From: an uncultured Pseudomonadota bacterium
GTDB taxonomy: Bacteria; Myxococcota_A; Bradymonadia; Bradymonadales; GCA-2716585
DNA length: 32,490 bases
Direction: 5' to 3'
Assembly: GCA_937890335.1 (NCBI GenBank)
Contig: CALBXO010000739.1
Span: forward strand, 1 to 32,490
This document shows, in pieces, positions 17,001 to 24,179 of the stretch. The notes under the pieces were generated by a model. It did no database searches. It saw only the letters and a list, made by a program, of their open reading frames with translations, and was not told where the DNA came from. Positions within the stretch are counted from its first letter, which is position 1. Every line of letters starts with the position of its first letter. A program made the translations under genes and the position numbers.

Positions 17001-17011
17001 CCGCCCCGGAA
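16987..17011. terminator. Perfect 11-bp hairpin with the stop codon as loop, between convergent genes
   Basis: TTCCGGGGCGG (16987-16997) pairs fully with CCGCCCCGGAA (17001-17011). The three-base loop is the TGA stop of the lyase-like gene. The 8-Cys-repeat gene ends nine bases further on at 17020. Position and symmetry suggest a shared bidirectional terminator, although neither side has a T-run. Confidence 0.6.
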
Positions 17012-17019
17012 GTCTTCCA

Positions 17020-19638
17020 TCAGTCGAGCCGCGTCAGGCTCCCATCGCCTTCGATGATCACGGGGATGAACACATCCCCTTGGCTCGTGACCTCACCCTG
17101 GAACTCCAGCTCGTCCCCGCCCGACGACACCACGACCGTGATTTCCGTGGGGTTTCGGCTCCGGTCCTGGGCCAGCCGCGCGATGACCTGGTAGCGACGG
17201 TCCTGCTCCAGCGCGGGCATGAGGATGGTCTCCGGCCCGAACCCATTGTTGTCGTCCACGAGGTAGTTGGGGTTGTCCGACGCCACGTCCTCCACGCCCC
17301 AATCGGGGGTGCGGTTGGCAAAGTAGCAGTCGTTCGGGTTGATGTTCTGGCTTGAGCCCGGGTCGCTGAACTCCCCGTCCTCGGACCGAATCAGGTGCAG
17401 GTCGACGTCGGAGAAGTCATCCCAGGTGACGACGATGGTCGCCACCGGCACGACAACGACGAACGTCGCAGGCTCGCACGCCTCGAGCCCGGTCAGCTCC
17501 GAGGTCGTCGTCAGGACGAAGCGGTAGGTTCCCGGCACGTCGGGGACAAACGCCAGGCGCTCGGACTCCAGGTCGGGGTCCCACTCCGGGTCACTGCCGT
17601 CGGGCAGGTCCACGACCCACTGGAACGTCAGGTCGCCACCCGCCGGGTCGTCTGACCCATCTCCGCGCAGGTCCACGTCATCGCCCACCGACGCACGCAC
17701 AGCCCCCTGCGCAAAGTCGCCGTCGCCGCCGACGCGCCCGCGAATCTCCGCAGACGGACACTCTGCGGCGTCGGCCACGACGATGCTCTCGGCGGTCAGA
17801 TCCCCGGCCGTCGCGAGCAAGCTCGCGGTCGCGCCGAGGAAGTCTTCCGGGAAGTAGTTGACCACGAGACTGATGGAGTCCCCGGCGCCGAGCTGCCTCG
17901 GGAAGTTGCCGCCGACAGTGATGCTGAAGACATCCGCTCCTTCGATCTCGATGCCATCCACATCCAGCGCGTCGTTTCCGCAGTTCTCGAGCTGAACCGT
18001 CTCCGCGGCGACCTCGTTGGGCCGCAAGAAACCAAAGTCGATCTCGCGGCGGTTGAAGCGCAGGCACTCGTCGGGGTCCGGAACACCCACGCCCGTTACG
18101 GGCACGTCCACCGGGTCGTCGTTGCTCCGGATCTGGATCTGGTTTCCGTAGGTCGTGGGCTCGTTGTTGCGCAGGAAGGTAGGCTCAAATCGTACGCGCC
18201 AGGTGACCGTCTCAAGCGCCGCCAACGTGACGGGCAGCGCCTCCGGCGCGATCAGCTGAAATCCAGTGCTCGGGTTCTGGGCGAGTCTGACGGTGTTGAC
18301 GACCAGGTCCTCGTCACCGGTGTTGGCGATGGTCAGGTCCAGGAACGCGGAGACGTTGTGGCCGACTTCGCCAAAGTCGAGCTCAGCCGGCGCGACCGAG
18401 ATGGAGGGACCCTCGTCGAGGTCGAGTTCGCAGTCGTGGGTGTCCAGGTTGCAGCGGAAGCCCTCGTCGCAGCCCCCCTCCCGGCACCCCGGAGTGCAGG
18501 CCCCCTCGTCGCAATACTCCTCGGCGCCGCACTCTTCGTCCCCGCCACAGGGGGCGTCGATGCACTCACGGGTGTCGGTGTCACACACCTGGCCATCGTT
18601 GCAGCCGCCGACGCGGCAGCCTCCCTGGCACTGTCCCTCGTCGCAGTACTGGTCGTCGTTGCATCCGATGTCCTCGCTGCAGACACACGTGCGCGTGTCG
18701 TCGTCGCAGACCTGGCCGTCGCCACACTCACCAAAGCGGCAGCCCTCCAGACACTCGCCGTCGGAGCAGTAGGCGTCGGCGGCGCAGCCGCCGTCGCCGG
18801 TGCACAGGCACGTCCTCGAGTCCAGGTCGCACACCTGGCCCTCCCCACAGCCGCCCTCGCGGCAACCATCGGCGCAGGCGCCAGCGTCTGCGTCGCAGTA
18901 CTGGGTGTCCCCGCAGTCGCCGTCGCCCTGACAAGGCAGGACCTCGCACGCGCGAGAGTCCGTGTTGCACACCTGGCCGTCGTCGCACCCGCCGAGCCTG
19001 CATCCCTCCCGGCACGCGCCGTCCGGGTCGCAGAATTCGATGTCTGCACAGTCATCGTCGCCACCACAGAGGATGTCCTCGCAGATGCGGGTAGCCAAAT
19101 CGCAGGCTTGCCCGTCGCTGCATCCATCCTCGCGGCAACCCTCCAAGCACTCGCCATCGTCGCCGCAGTACTCGATGTCGCTACAGTCGTCGTCCGCCTG
19201 GCAGCTCGCGTCGCCTACACACTCGCGCGTGTCCGGGTCACAGAAGCCTCCACGGCACGCGCCGATTCGGCACCCGCTGTCACAGGTGTTCGTGGCGTCG
19301 TCGCAATACTCGGCGTCGGCGCAGTCGTCGTCCTGAAGACACTCCAGCCCGTTGTTGCCGTTGTTGACGCCATTGTTGCCGTTGTTGACGCCATTGTTGC
19401 CGTTGTTGACGCCGTTGTTGACGCCGTTGTTGACGCCGTTGTTTCCGTTGTTCGGCGCCGGGTCCTCACAGACACGCGCGACACAGATTCGACCCGACCG
19501 GCAGTCGGCATCGGCGTCGCAGCCGGGCGCGCTCTCCGTGCAGCCGACAAGGGTCGATAGGCACAAAACCGCAACGACGGCGAGGGTGGGAAGCCATTGC
19601 CGGTCTTGGGACCGACCCTGTGGGGGTACGTGACGCAT
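17020..19638 (-). CDS. Surface lipoprotein with Asn-Gly linker, seven 8-Cys repeats and beta-sandwich domains
   Basis: An 872-residue lipoprotein with lipobox LVGC. Order: a short Cys pair region; a 35-residue low-complexity linker of ten NNG and five V units (residues 63-97); seven ~43-residue repeats (~100-403), each with eight Cys spaced about C-x5-C-x5-C-x4/6-C-x3-C-x4-C-x5-C-x6-C; two ASPM/SPD-2/Hydin-like (choice-of-anchor D type) beta domains (~410-620, APAELDFGEVGHN and RREIDFGFLRPNE); a PKD-like domain (~630-740); and a C-terminal beta domain with TWDDFSDVDLHLIRSEDG, seen in extracellular Myxococcota proteins. Likely a surface or adhesive protein; partner unknown. ATG 19636-19638 is preferred to ATG 19642-19644 because AGGAG lies 8 bases upstream of the former and only 2 from the latter. 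Confidence 0.8.
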   Translation of the reverse strand: MRHVPPQGRSQDRQWLPTLAVVAVLCLSTLVGCTESAPGCDADADCRSGRICVARVCEDPAPNNGNNGVNNGVNNGVNNGNNGVNNGNNGVNNGNNGLECLQDDDCADAEYCDDATNTCDSGCRIGACRGGFCDPDTRECVGDASCQADDDCSDIEYCGDDGECLEGCREDGCSDGQACDLATRICEDILCGGDDDCADIEFCDPDGACREGCRLGGCDDGQVCNTDSRACEVLPCQGDGDCGDTQYCDADAGACADGCREGGCGEGQVCDLDSRTCLCTGDGGCAADAYCSDGECLEGCRFGECGDGQVCDDDTRTCVCSEDIGCNDDQYCDEGQCQGGCRVGGCNDGQVCDTDTRECIDAPCGGDEECGAEEYCDEGACTPGCREGGCDEGFRCNLDTHDCELDLDEGPSISVAPAELDFGEVGHNVSAFLDLTIANTGDEDLVVNTVRLAQNPSTGFQLIAPEALPVTLAALETVTWRVRFEPTFLRNNEPTTYGNQIQIRSNDDPVDVPVTGVGVPDPDECLRFNRREIDFGFLRPNEVAAETVQLENCGNDALDVDGIEIEGADVFSITVGGNFPRQLGAGDSISLVVNYFPEDFLGATASLLATAGDLTAESIVVADAAECPSAEIRGRVGGDGDFAQGAVRASVGDDVDLRGDGSDDPAGGDLTFQWVVDLPDGSDPEWDPDLESERLAFVPDVPGTYRFVLTTTSELTGLEACEPATFVVVVPVATIVVTWDDFSDVDLHLIRSEDGEFSDPGSSQNINPNDCYFANRTPDWGVEDVASDNPNYLVDDNNGFGPETILMPALEQDRRYQVIARLAQDRSRNPTEITVVVSSGGDELEFQGEVTSQGDVFIPVIIEGDGSLTRLD
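18430..19341 (-). repeat. Seven tandem protein repeats of ~43 residues, eight Cys each
   Basis: The repeats share the cores DDDCADIEYC, then GxC, GCRxGGCxDGQVC and DxRxC. Copies 4-6 are the most alike (GQVCD, then TRxC) and copies 1 and 7 the most divergent, as expected when a tandem array grows from its centre. The eight Cys suggest four disulfides per module, which fits an exported protein. Confidence 0.75.
19348..19452 (-). repeat. Low-complexity Asn-Gly-Val coding repeat
   Basis: On the plus strand this is a 105-base array of GTTGTT-based 9- and 12-base units (GTTGTTGCC, GTTGTTGACGCC) encoding ten NNG triplets interrupted by five V. It links the lipid anchor to the Cys-rich modules. It is prone to slippage in multiples of three, so its length may vary between strains without breaking the frame. 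Confidence 0.8.
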
Positions 19639-19688
19639 TCGCATCGCTCCTGTTCTGACTGTGGTGATGCCCTGGTGAACCGCGCAGG

Positions 19689-19717
19689 ACTGTATTCGAA
19701 CGCCCGCCCCGCCGCAA
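19689..19717 (-). promoter_or_regulatory. Sigma-70-type promoter for the 8-Cys-repeat lipoprotein gene
   Basis: On the minus strand TTGCGG (19712-19717) and TACAGT (19689-19694) are separated by exactly 17 bases. Transcription would start near 19682, giving a leader of about 44 bases with AGGAG before the ATG at 19638. The rest of the gap from 19639 to 19802 shows no gene. Confidence 0.5.
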
Positions 19718-19766
19718 TCGGCAAGCCCACACCGCCAGCGGTCCGCGAGGCGACCCCGACGGGACC

Positions 19767-19788
19767 CGAGCCCACGGCGGCTCGTTTT
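19767..19788 (+). terminator. Intrinsic-terminator-like hairpin oriented to the plus strand
   Basis: CGAGCC (19767-19772) pairs with GGCTCG (19779-19784) around a six-base loop and is followed on the plus strand by TTTT. It lies about 20 bases beyond the stop of the minus-strand CehA-like gene. In that gene's direction the stem is preceded by AAAA but not followed by a T-run, so the best reading is termination of plus-strand (antisense) transcription, or a weak bidirectional element. Confidence 0.45.
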
Positions 19789-19802
19789 CCCTCACGTGGT
19801 CG

Positions 19803-22604
19803 TCAGGGGGAGGCGAGGTCGTAGGTGCAGGTCTTGGGGCCGGGGGGGTCGTACATTCCATTGCCATCTACATCGACGTAGACCGGGTTGGTCAACACGC
19901 GCGCCGTGCGGCGTGCGTTGTAGTTCCGGAATCCGCGGGGCATGGGGCGGTCACTGAAGGCGGCTACGACAATCGCGGCGTCACCATCCAGAACCAGTGG
20001 GACCTGCGTGCGCAGTTTGACCACGCCATCCGGGTCCGTCGTCGCGATGGCCTGCACCTGGTCGCAGTCCACAAAGATCGTGACCCAGCCTACATGAACC
20101 TCCGGGATCGCCTGGATCTCGATGTCGAGCGTCACCTCGCCGCCCGGGCCCTGGGCGGTCTCCCCAAGCCCGACCTCGCCGATGGAGACGCGCGCAAACG
20201 CACCGGAGCTCGTCTGCGCACGACCGCTCGTGATGGCCTGGGTCATCATGGCGTCCTCAAACGCCGGCGGGTCGTCAGTTGGCGCCGCAAAGTAGGTGCG
20301 CGGGCTGCCCGGCGGACCCTCACCATGGGCGTCCGTGACCGCCATGGCCGTGATGCGATGCCCGGCCAGGTGCCAGTTGTACCAGTCGTCAAAGAGGCCC
20401 GTGTCGTGCGGTCGGTTCGCGTCCAGGAACGGCGAGGTGAATCCGTTGGAGAGTTCCACGGCGTCAAAGTCCCAGGACCACAGGCTCTGCTCCGCGCTGA
20501 AACCGAGCAGCGTCGGGTCTTCCAGACCGGGACGCGCCTCGTTCGTGATCCAGTCAATCAGACAGAGATAATTGCAACCCTGCTTCGGGTGGTTGAGCTG
20601 CACGACACCTGCGCCGCGTTCGCGGATCGCGGCGTAGGACTGGCCGGGGTCCAGGCCGTACCAGGCCACGGGCTCGCCGCGCGGGTGCTCGGCATTTTTG
20701 GGCACCGGGTACATGTTCATGTGCTCCGGCAGCGTGGCCGTGACCTCCTGGCCAATGACGGGCCGGACCCAAGGCGCAAGCCCCGTCTCCGGCAGGGCCT
20801 CACTCCAATCCGCGACGAACTCGTGGTCCGTGGACACCGGGATCTCAAGGCCCGCGGCGGCGGCGGTGCGCAGCCTGTCGGGTACACTCACATCGGAATC
20901 CGGACTCGGGCCGGCATGGAGGTGCGAGTCCATGCTCAGCCAGCCCGTCGTGTCCACGAGCCGCTCCAGCGTCACCTCGATCCGGCCCAGACTGTCGGGC
21001 GTCACCGTCAGCTCGCCCTTGACGATGCCATACTCGTAGCCGCGCCAGACCTGCCACTCATAGGTTCCGGTCGGGAGCGGGCCTGCCCCCTCAGCAACGG
21101 CATCCGCGTAGAACCCGAACTGCCGACCGTCCCGATCCCACAGCGCAATCCGGGCCGGAAGCACCTCGCCGTCCGTGTCCCGAATCGCCCATGTGAGCGT
21201 CCCCTGCGCCTCCACGACAAACTCCACGGAATCGGTGCCGCCAGGCGCGAAGGACACCGGCTCTGGCGAGGCGCGCCCGGGAACCCGCACTGCCAATCGG
21301 TACTCGTCGCCGGTGGACGGGGCGTGTACGACCTCCAGCTCCACCTCACCATCGGGTCCCGTCTGGTCCCGGTCGTAGGTCCCCCATGCGGCGCCCGCGC
21401 GCCGCTGGATGTCGATCTGAGCCCCGGCGAGCGCGGGCCCACCCTCGGCTTCGGTGACACGAACGCGCACGGGCGTGGTGCCGTCCAGCCGCGCATCGTA
21501 AGGCGCGAGGTGGCGGGTCGCGTGGTTGGCGCCCCCCGGTCCCACAGCCACGGCATACGGGTCGGTGACGGTCTCACCGGGTGAACCCGCCGCCCCAAGG
21601 CGCGACCCGACGATGTGGCTCGCGTCGAGCATACTCCGCACCCCGGACACCGACAGCGCCGCTGTCGCCGCGCCTGGCGCGGAGATGGCGAGGGACGCGT
21701 CAGACCCGTGCGCCGCAATCCAGGGCAGATCGGCATCCACGTTGAATCCCGCGAGATTCAGCCCGCCAGTCGCGTGGTAGAAGGCCTCTGTCGTGTCACC
21801 AAACCAGATGGCCGCCCCAGTGACGATGGGCTGGCTCAGCGCAGTCTTGTTGGTCACGTGAACCTCAATCCGGAGCGCGGAAGCACCGGGGTCGAGTATG
21901 TAATCGATGACCACCTCCACGCCGAGTGGACCGCTGACGGCCTTGGGGTCACCGGTCTCAAATGCCAGGGCCACGAGCTCGAGCTCCACGAGCCAGAACA
22001 GGTCGTCCACGCCGTGCACGCGAACGATCGCCGGGCCGCCATCACGACCATCGGCGAGCACCTCGCCACGCTCGCCACGAAAGCCTCTTAACACCGATGC
22101 AGACGGTGTTCGTGCATCCAATCGTCCGATGATTGGGACGAGCTCTTCAAAGCGCTCCAGCCCCGCCTGGTGACACCGGTCCACGGCCACTGCGTCCACC
22201 AGAATGCCCCCGTAGTACCAGTAGGCCTGGTCGTCCTCGATGGGACTGATGGCGAACGCGGCGCGCTCGTTCATCAGGACCCAGCCGTTCTCCACGGGGC
22301 GGGCGTCCGGACCGATCATCGCGGGGCCCGGCGAAGTCCATTGGCGCGCGTTGGACCGTCCCGGCTCCGGACAGCCATCCGCGAACATCGGGGCGTCGCC
22401 CGGCTCCGGTGGTGGCAGGTCCGGTCCCTGGTCCACCGCTGTGTCGCTTGCGTCGGAGACATCCTCGCGCACATCGGGCTCGCCGAGATCGGGCGCGACA
22501 TCAGCGGCGTCGGCACCGCCAGTGTCCGAGTCCGTCACCGGGTCCGGGTCATCGCCGCAGGCGACCACAAACAGACAGAACAGCAGCACGGGCAGGTACT
22601 TCAT
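19803..22604 (-). CDS. CehA/McbA-type PHP metallohydrolase lipoprotein
   Basis: A 933-residue lipoprotein: FCLFVVACG gives C16 as the lipidated Cys, followed by an Asp/Ala/Pro-rich linker to ~72. Residues ~75-360 form a large beta-rich domain. Two carboxypeptidase-regulatory-like beta sandwiches follow (~365-540: VRVTEAEGGPALAGAQI, LTWAIRDTDGEVLPARI). The PHP-type metal centre is at ~555-780: SHLHAG (H561, H563), STDHEF, IGQEVT, QLNHPK and VTDAHGE. This metal-ligand set is that of CehA/McbA proteins, some of which hydrolyse carbamates or phosphoesters; the substrate here is unknown. A last beta domain ends at 933. It starts 45 bases after the hyuB-like stop on the same strand, so it may share that transcript. 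Its ribosome site (GTGAGCCC) is modest. Confidence 0.8.
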   Translation of the reverse strand: MKYLPVLLFCLFVVACGDDPDPVTDSDTGGADAADVAPDLGEPDVREDVSDASDTAVDQGPDLPPPEPGDAPMFADGCPEPGRSNARQWTSPGPAMIGPDARPVENGWVLMNERAAFAISPIEDDQAYWYYGGILVDAVAVDRCHQAGLERFEELVPIIGRLDARTPSASVLRGFRGERGEVLADGRDGGPAIVRVHGVDDLFWLVELELVALAFETGDPKAVSGPLGVEVVIDYILDPGASALRIEVHVTNKTALSQPIVTGAAIWFGDTTEAFYHATGGLNLAGFNVDADLPWIAAHGSDASLAISAPGAATAALSVSGVRSMLDASHIVGSRLGAAGSPGETVTDPYAVAVGPGGANHATRHLAPYDARLDGTTPVRVRVTEAEGGPALAGAQIDIQRRAGAAWGTYDRDQTGPDGEVELEVVHAPSTGDEYRLAVRVPGRASPEPVSFAPGGTDSVEFVVEAQGTLTWAIRDTDGEVLPARIALWDRDGRQFGFYADAVAEGAGPLPTGTYEWQVWRGYEYGIVKGELTVTPDSLGRIEVTLERLVDTTGWLSMDSHLHAGPSPDSDVSVPDRLRTAAAAGLEIPVSTDHEFVADWSEALPETGLAPWVRPVIGQEVTATLPEHMNMYPVPKNAEHPRGEPVAWYGLDPGQSYAAIRERGAGVVQLNHPKQGCNYLCLIDWITNEARPGLEDPTLLGFSAEQSLWSWDFDAVELSNGFTSPFLDANRPHDTGLFDDWYNWHLAGHRITAMAVTDAHGEGPPGSPRTYFAAPTDDPPAFEDAMMTQAITSGRAQTSSGAFARVSIGEVGLGETAQGPGGEVTLDIEIQAIPEVHVGWVTIFVDCDQVQAIATTDPDGVVKLRTQVPLVLDGDAAIVVAAFSDRPMPRGFRNYNARRTARVLTNPVYVDVDGNGMYDPPGPKTCTYDLASP

Positions 22605-22649
22605 GGGCTCACGATATCAGATGGCTCGGCGCGAAGTATCCACGGCGTG

Positions 22650-24179
22650 TCAACGAGGGGACCAGCCGCCTCCGCCAGGCGTATGAATCTCCAGGACATC
22701 TCCCGCGGCCACCTGCAGACGCACCTTGCCGGGCAGCTGGGTGACCTCGCCTGCGCGCCTGAGCAGGTTTGAACCCGGCTGCCCATCGCCGCCGCCCAGC
22801 CCCCAAGGTCCCCGGCGCCGACGCTCGGTGAGCAGTGTCACCTCGGCCGGCACGTCAAACGCATACACCCGTACAAGGCCGTCACCGCCGGTGTGGACAC
22901 CGCTTCCGCCGCTGCCATCGCGGATGCGGTAGGCGAGCACCCTGAACGGGTACGCGTGCTCCAAGGCCTCCACGGGTGTGTTGAGCGTATTGGTCATGTG
23001 GGTGTGGACGGCGCTGCCGCCGGGCCCGTCGGGGCCACCGCCAGCGCCGCCGGCGAGCGTCTCGTAGTAGGCGAAGCCTTCGCCGCCGATGGTCACGTTG
23101 TTCATGGAGCCGCAAGAGGCTGCGGGGACCCGGTCGGGCAGCACCTGGGCCAGCGCCCCGAACACGCAATCCGTGATGCGCTGACTCGTCTCTACATTGC
23201 CTGCCGCCACGGCGGAAGGATATCGCGCGTCCACGACAGAACCCGGCTCAGTCACGACCGTCACGGGGCGCATGGCCCCAGAATTGGCCGGGATGTCGTC
23301 GCCCAGAACGCAGCGAAGGGCGTAGGTCACCGCGGAGACCGTGATTGCCCGCACCGCGTTGACAGACCCCTGGACCGCGCCACTGCTCCCGGAGAAATCG
23401 ACGAGCGCCTCGTCGCCGCGGATGCTCAGCGTGCAATGGATTGGGATGTCCACAGCGCCAAATCCGTCATCGTCCAGGAAGTCCTGAAAGCTCCAGGACC
23501 CGTCCGGAAGCCGCCCCAACGCCGCCCGGACCCGCCGCTCGCTATAATCCTGAAGGCCGGTCGCCTGCGCGCCGACCTCCGCCAGGCCGCGCCTGTGGCA
23601 CATCGCGGTCAGCCGCTCGATTCCGAGGCGCGCCGCAGCAACCTGCGCCCGCAGATCGCCCCGCCGCTCGTCGGGCGTGCGCGAGGCGTCGCAGATTCGC
23701 TGCACGAGCTGGTCGTTCAGCACCGTGGGCGGAACTCGTATCCCCTCCTCGTCGATGTGCGTGCTCATGGGCATGGACCCAGGGCTGATGCCTCCCACGT
23801 CCGCGTGGTGCGCCCGGTTGGCCACGTAGAATTGAGGACGCCGCTGCCCCGGCAGCAGACACGGGGCCACCACAGTGATGTCCGGCAGGTGGGTGCCACC
23901 CTGGTACGGATCGTTGAGCAGGACCATCTCGCCCGTGGCCAATGCCTCCGGGCAGGCAGCGATGGCCGCCGCGACCGACATGGGGGTCGAGCCGAGGTGC
24001 ACAGGGATGTGGGCCGCCTGGGCGATCATGGAGCCCTCGGCGTCGAAGACGGCACAGGAGAAGTCCAGCCGCTCCTTGATGTTGGGCGAGAACGCAGAGC
24101 GCATGAGGCGGACGCCCATCTCCTCGGCGCAGGCGGCGAAGAGGTGCCGGTAGATCTCGAGCTCCACCCCCAGACTCAT
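22650..24179 (-). CDS. hyuB: Hydantoinase/oxoprolinase B subunit
   Basis: A 509-residue protein of the HyuB family, the partner of HyuA in ATP-dependent hydrolysis of hydantoins, 5-oxoproline or related cyclic amides; the acetone carboxylase subunits are relatives. Typical features are the opening (ELEIYRHLFAACAEEMG, then MRSAFSPNIKERLDFSCAVFD), HxGSTPMSV, VLLNDPYQGGTHLPDI, NRAHHADVGG, and the Gly-rich C-terminus ending in TPGGGGW. The frame runs upstream to 24323, but ATG 24177-24179 overlaps the hyuA stop as ATGA, has GGGAGA six bases upstream, and matches the family N-terminus. Cytoplasmic, no signal peptide. The substrate cannot be told from sequence. Confidence 0.88.
   Translation of the reverse strand: MSLGVELEIYRHLFAACAEEMGVRLMRSAFSPNIKERLDFSCAVFDAEGSMIAQAAHIPVHLGSTPMSVAAAIAACPEALATGEMVLLNDPYQGGTHLPDITVVAPCLLPGQRRPQFYVANRAHHADVGGISPGSMPMSTHIDEEGIRVPPTVLNDQLVQRICDASRTPDERRGDLRAQVAAARLGIERLTAMCHRRGLAEVGAQATGLQDYSERRVRAALGRLPDGSWSFQDFLDDDGFGAVDIPIHCTLSIRGDEALVDFSGSSGAVQGSVNAVRAITVSAVTYALRCVLGDDIPANSGAMRPVTVVTEPGSVVDARYPSAVAAGNVETSQRITDCVFGALAQVLPDRVPAASCGSMNNVTIGGEGFAYYETLAGGAGGGPDGPGGSAVHTHMTNTLNTPVEALEHAYPFRVLAYRIRDGSGGSGVHTGGDGLVRVYAFDVPAEVTLLTERRRRGPWGLGGGDGQPGSNLLRRAGEVTQLPGKVRLQVAAGDVLEIHTPGGGGWSPR

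Noticed and set aside
18358-19560. A 400-codon open frame on the plus strand opposite the 8-Cys-repeat gene
   Set aside because: Its Ala/Val-rich translation is the mirror of a GC-rich, Asp/Cys-rich coding strand; the minus frame has a lipobox, ordered Cys repeats and known beta domains.
22618-22653. Perfect TTGACA on the minus strand (22648-22653) as -35 of the CehA-like gene
   Set aside because: No TAnnnT hexamer lies 16-19 bases downstream; the word contains the hyuB stop codon and may be chance.
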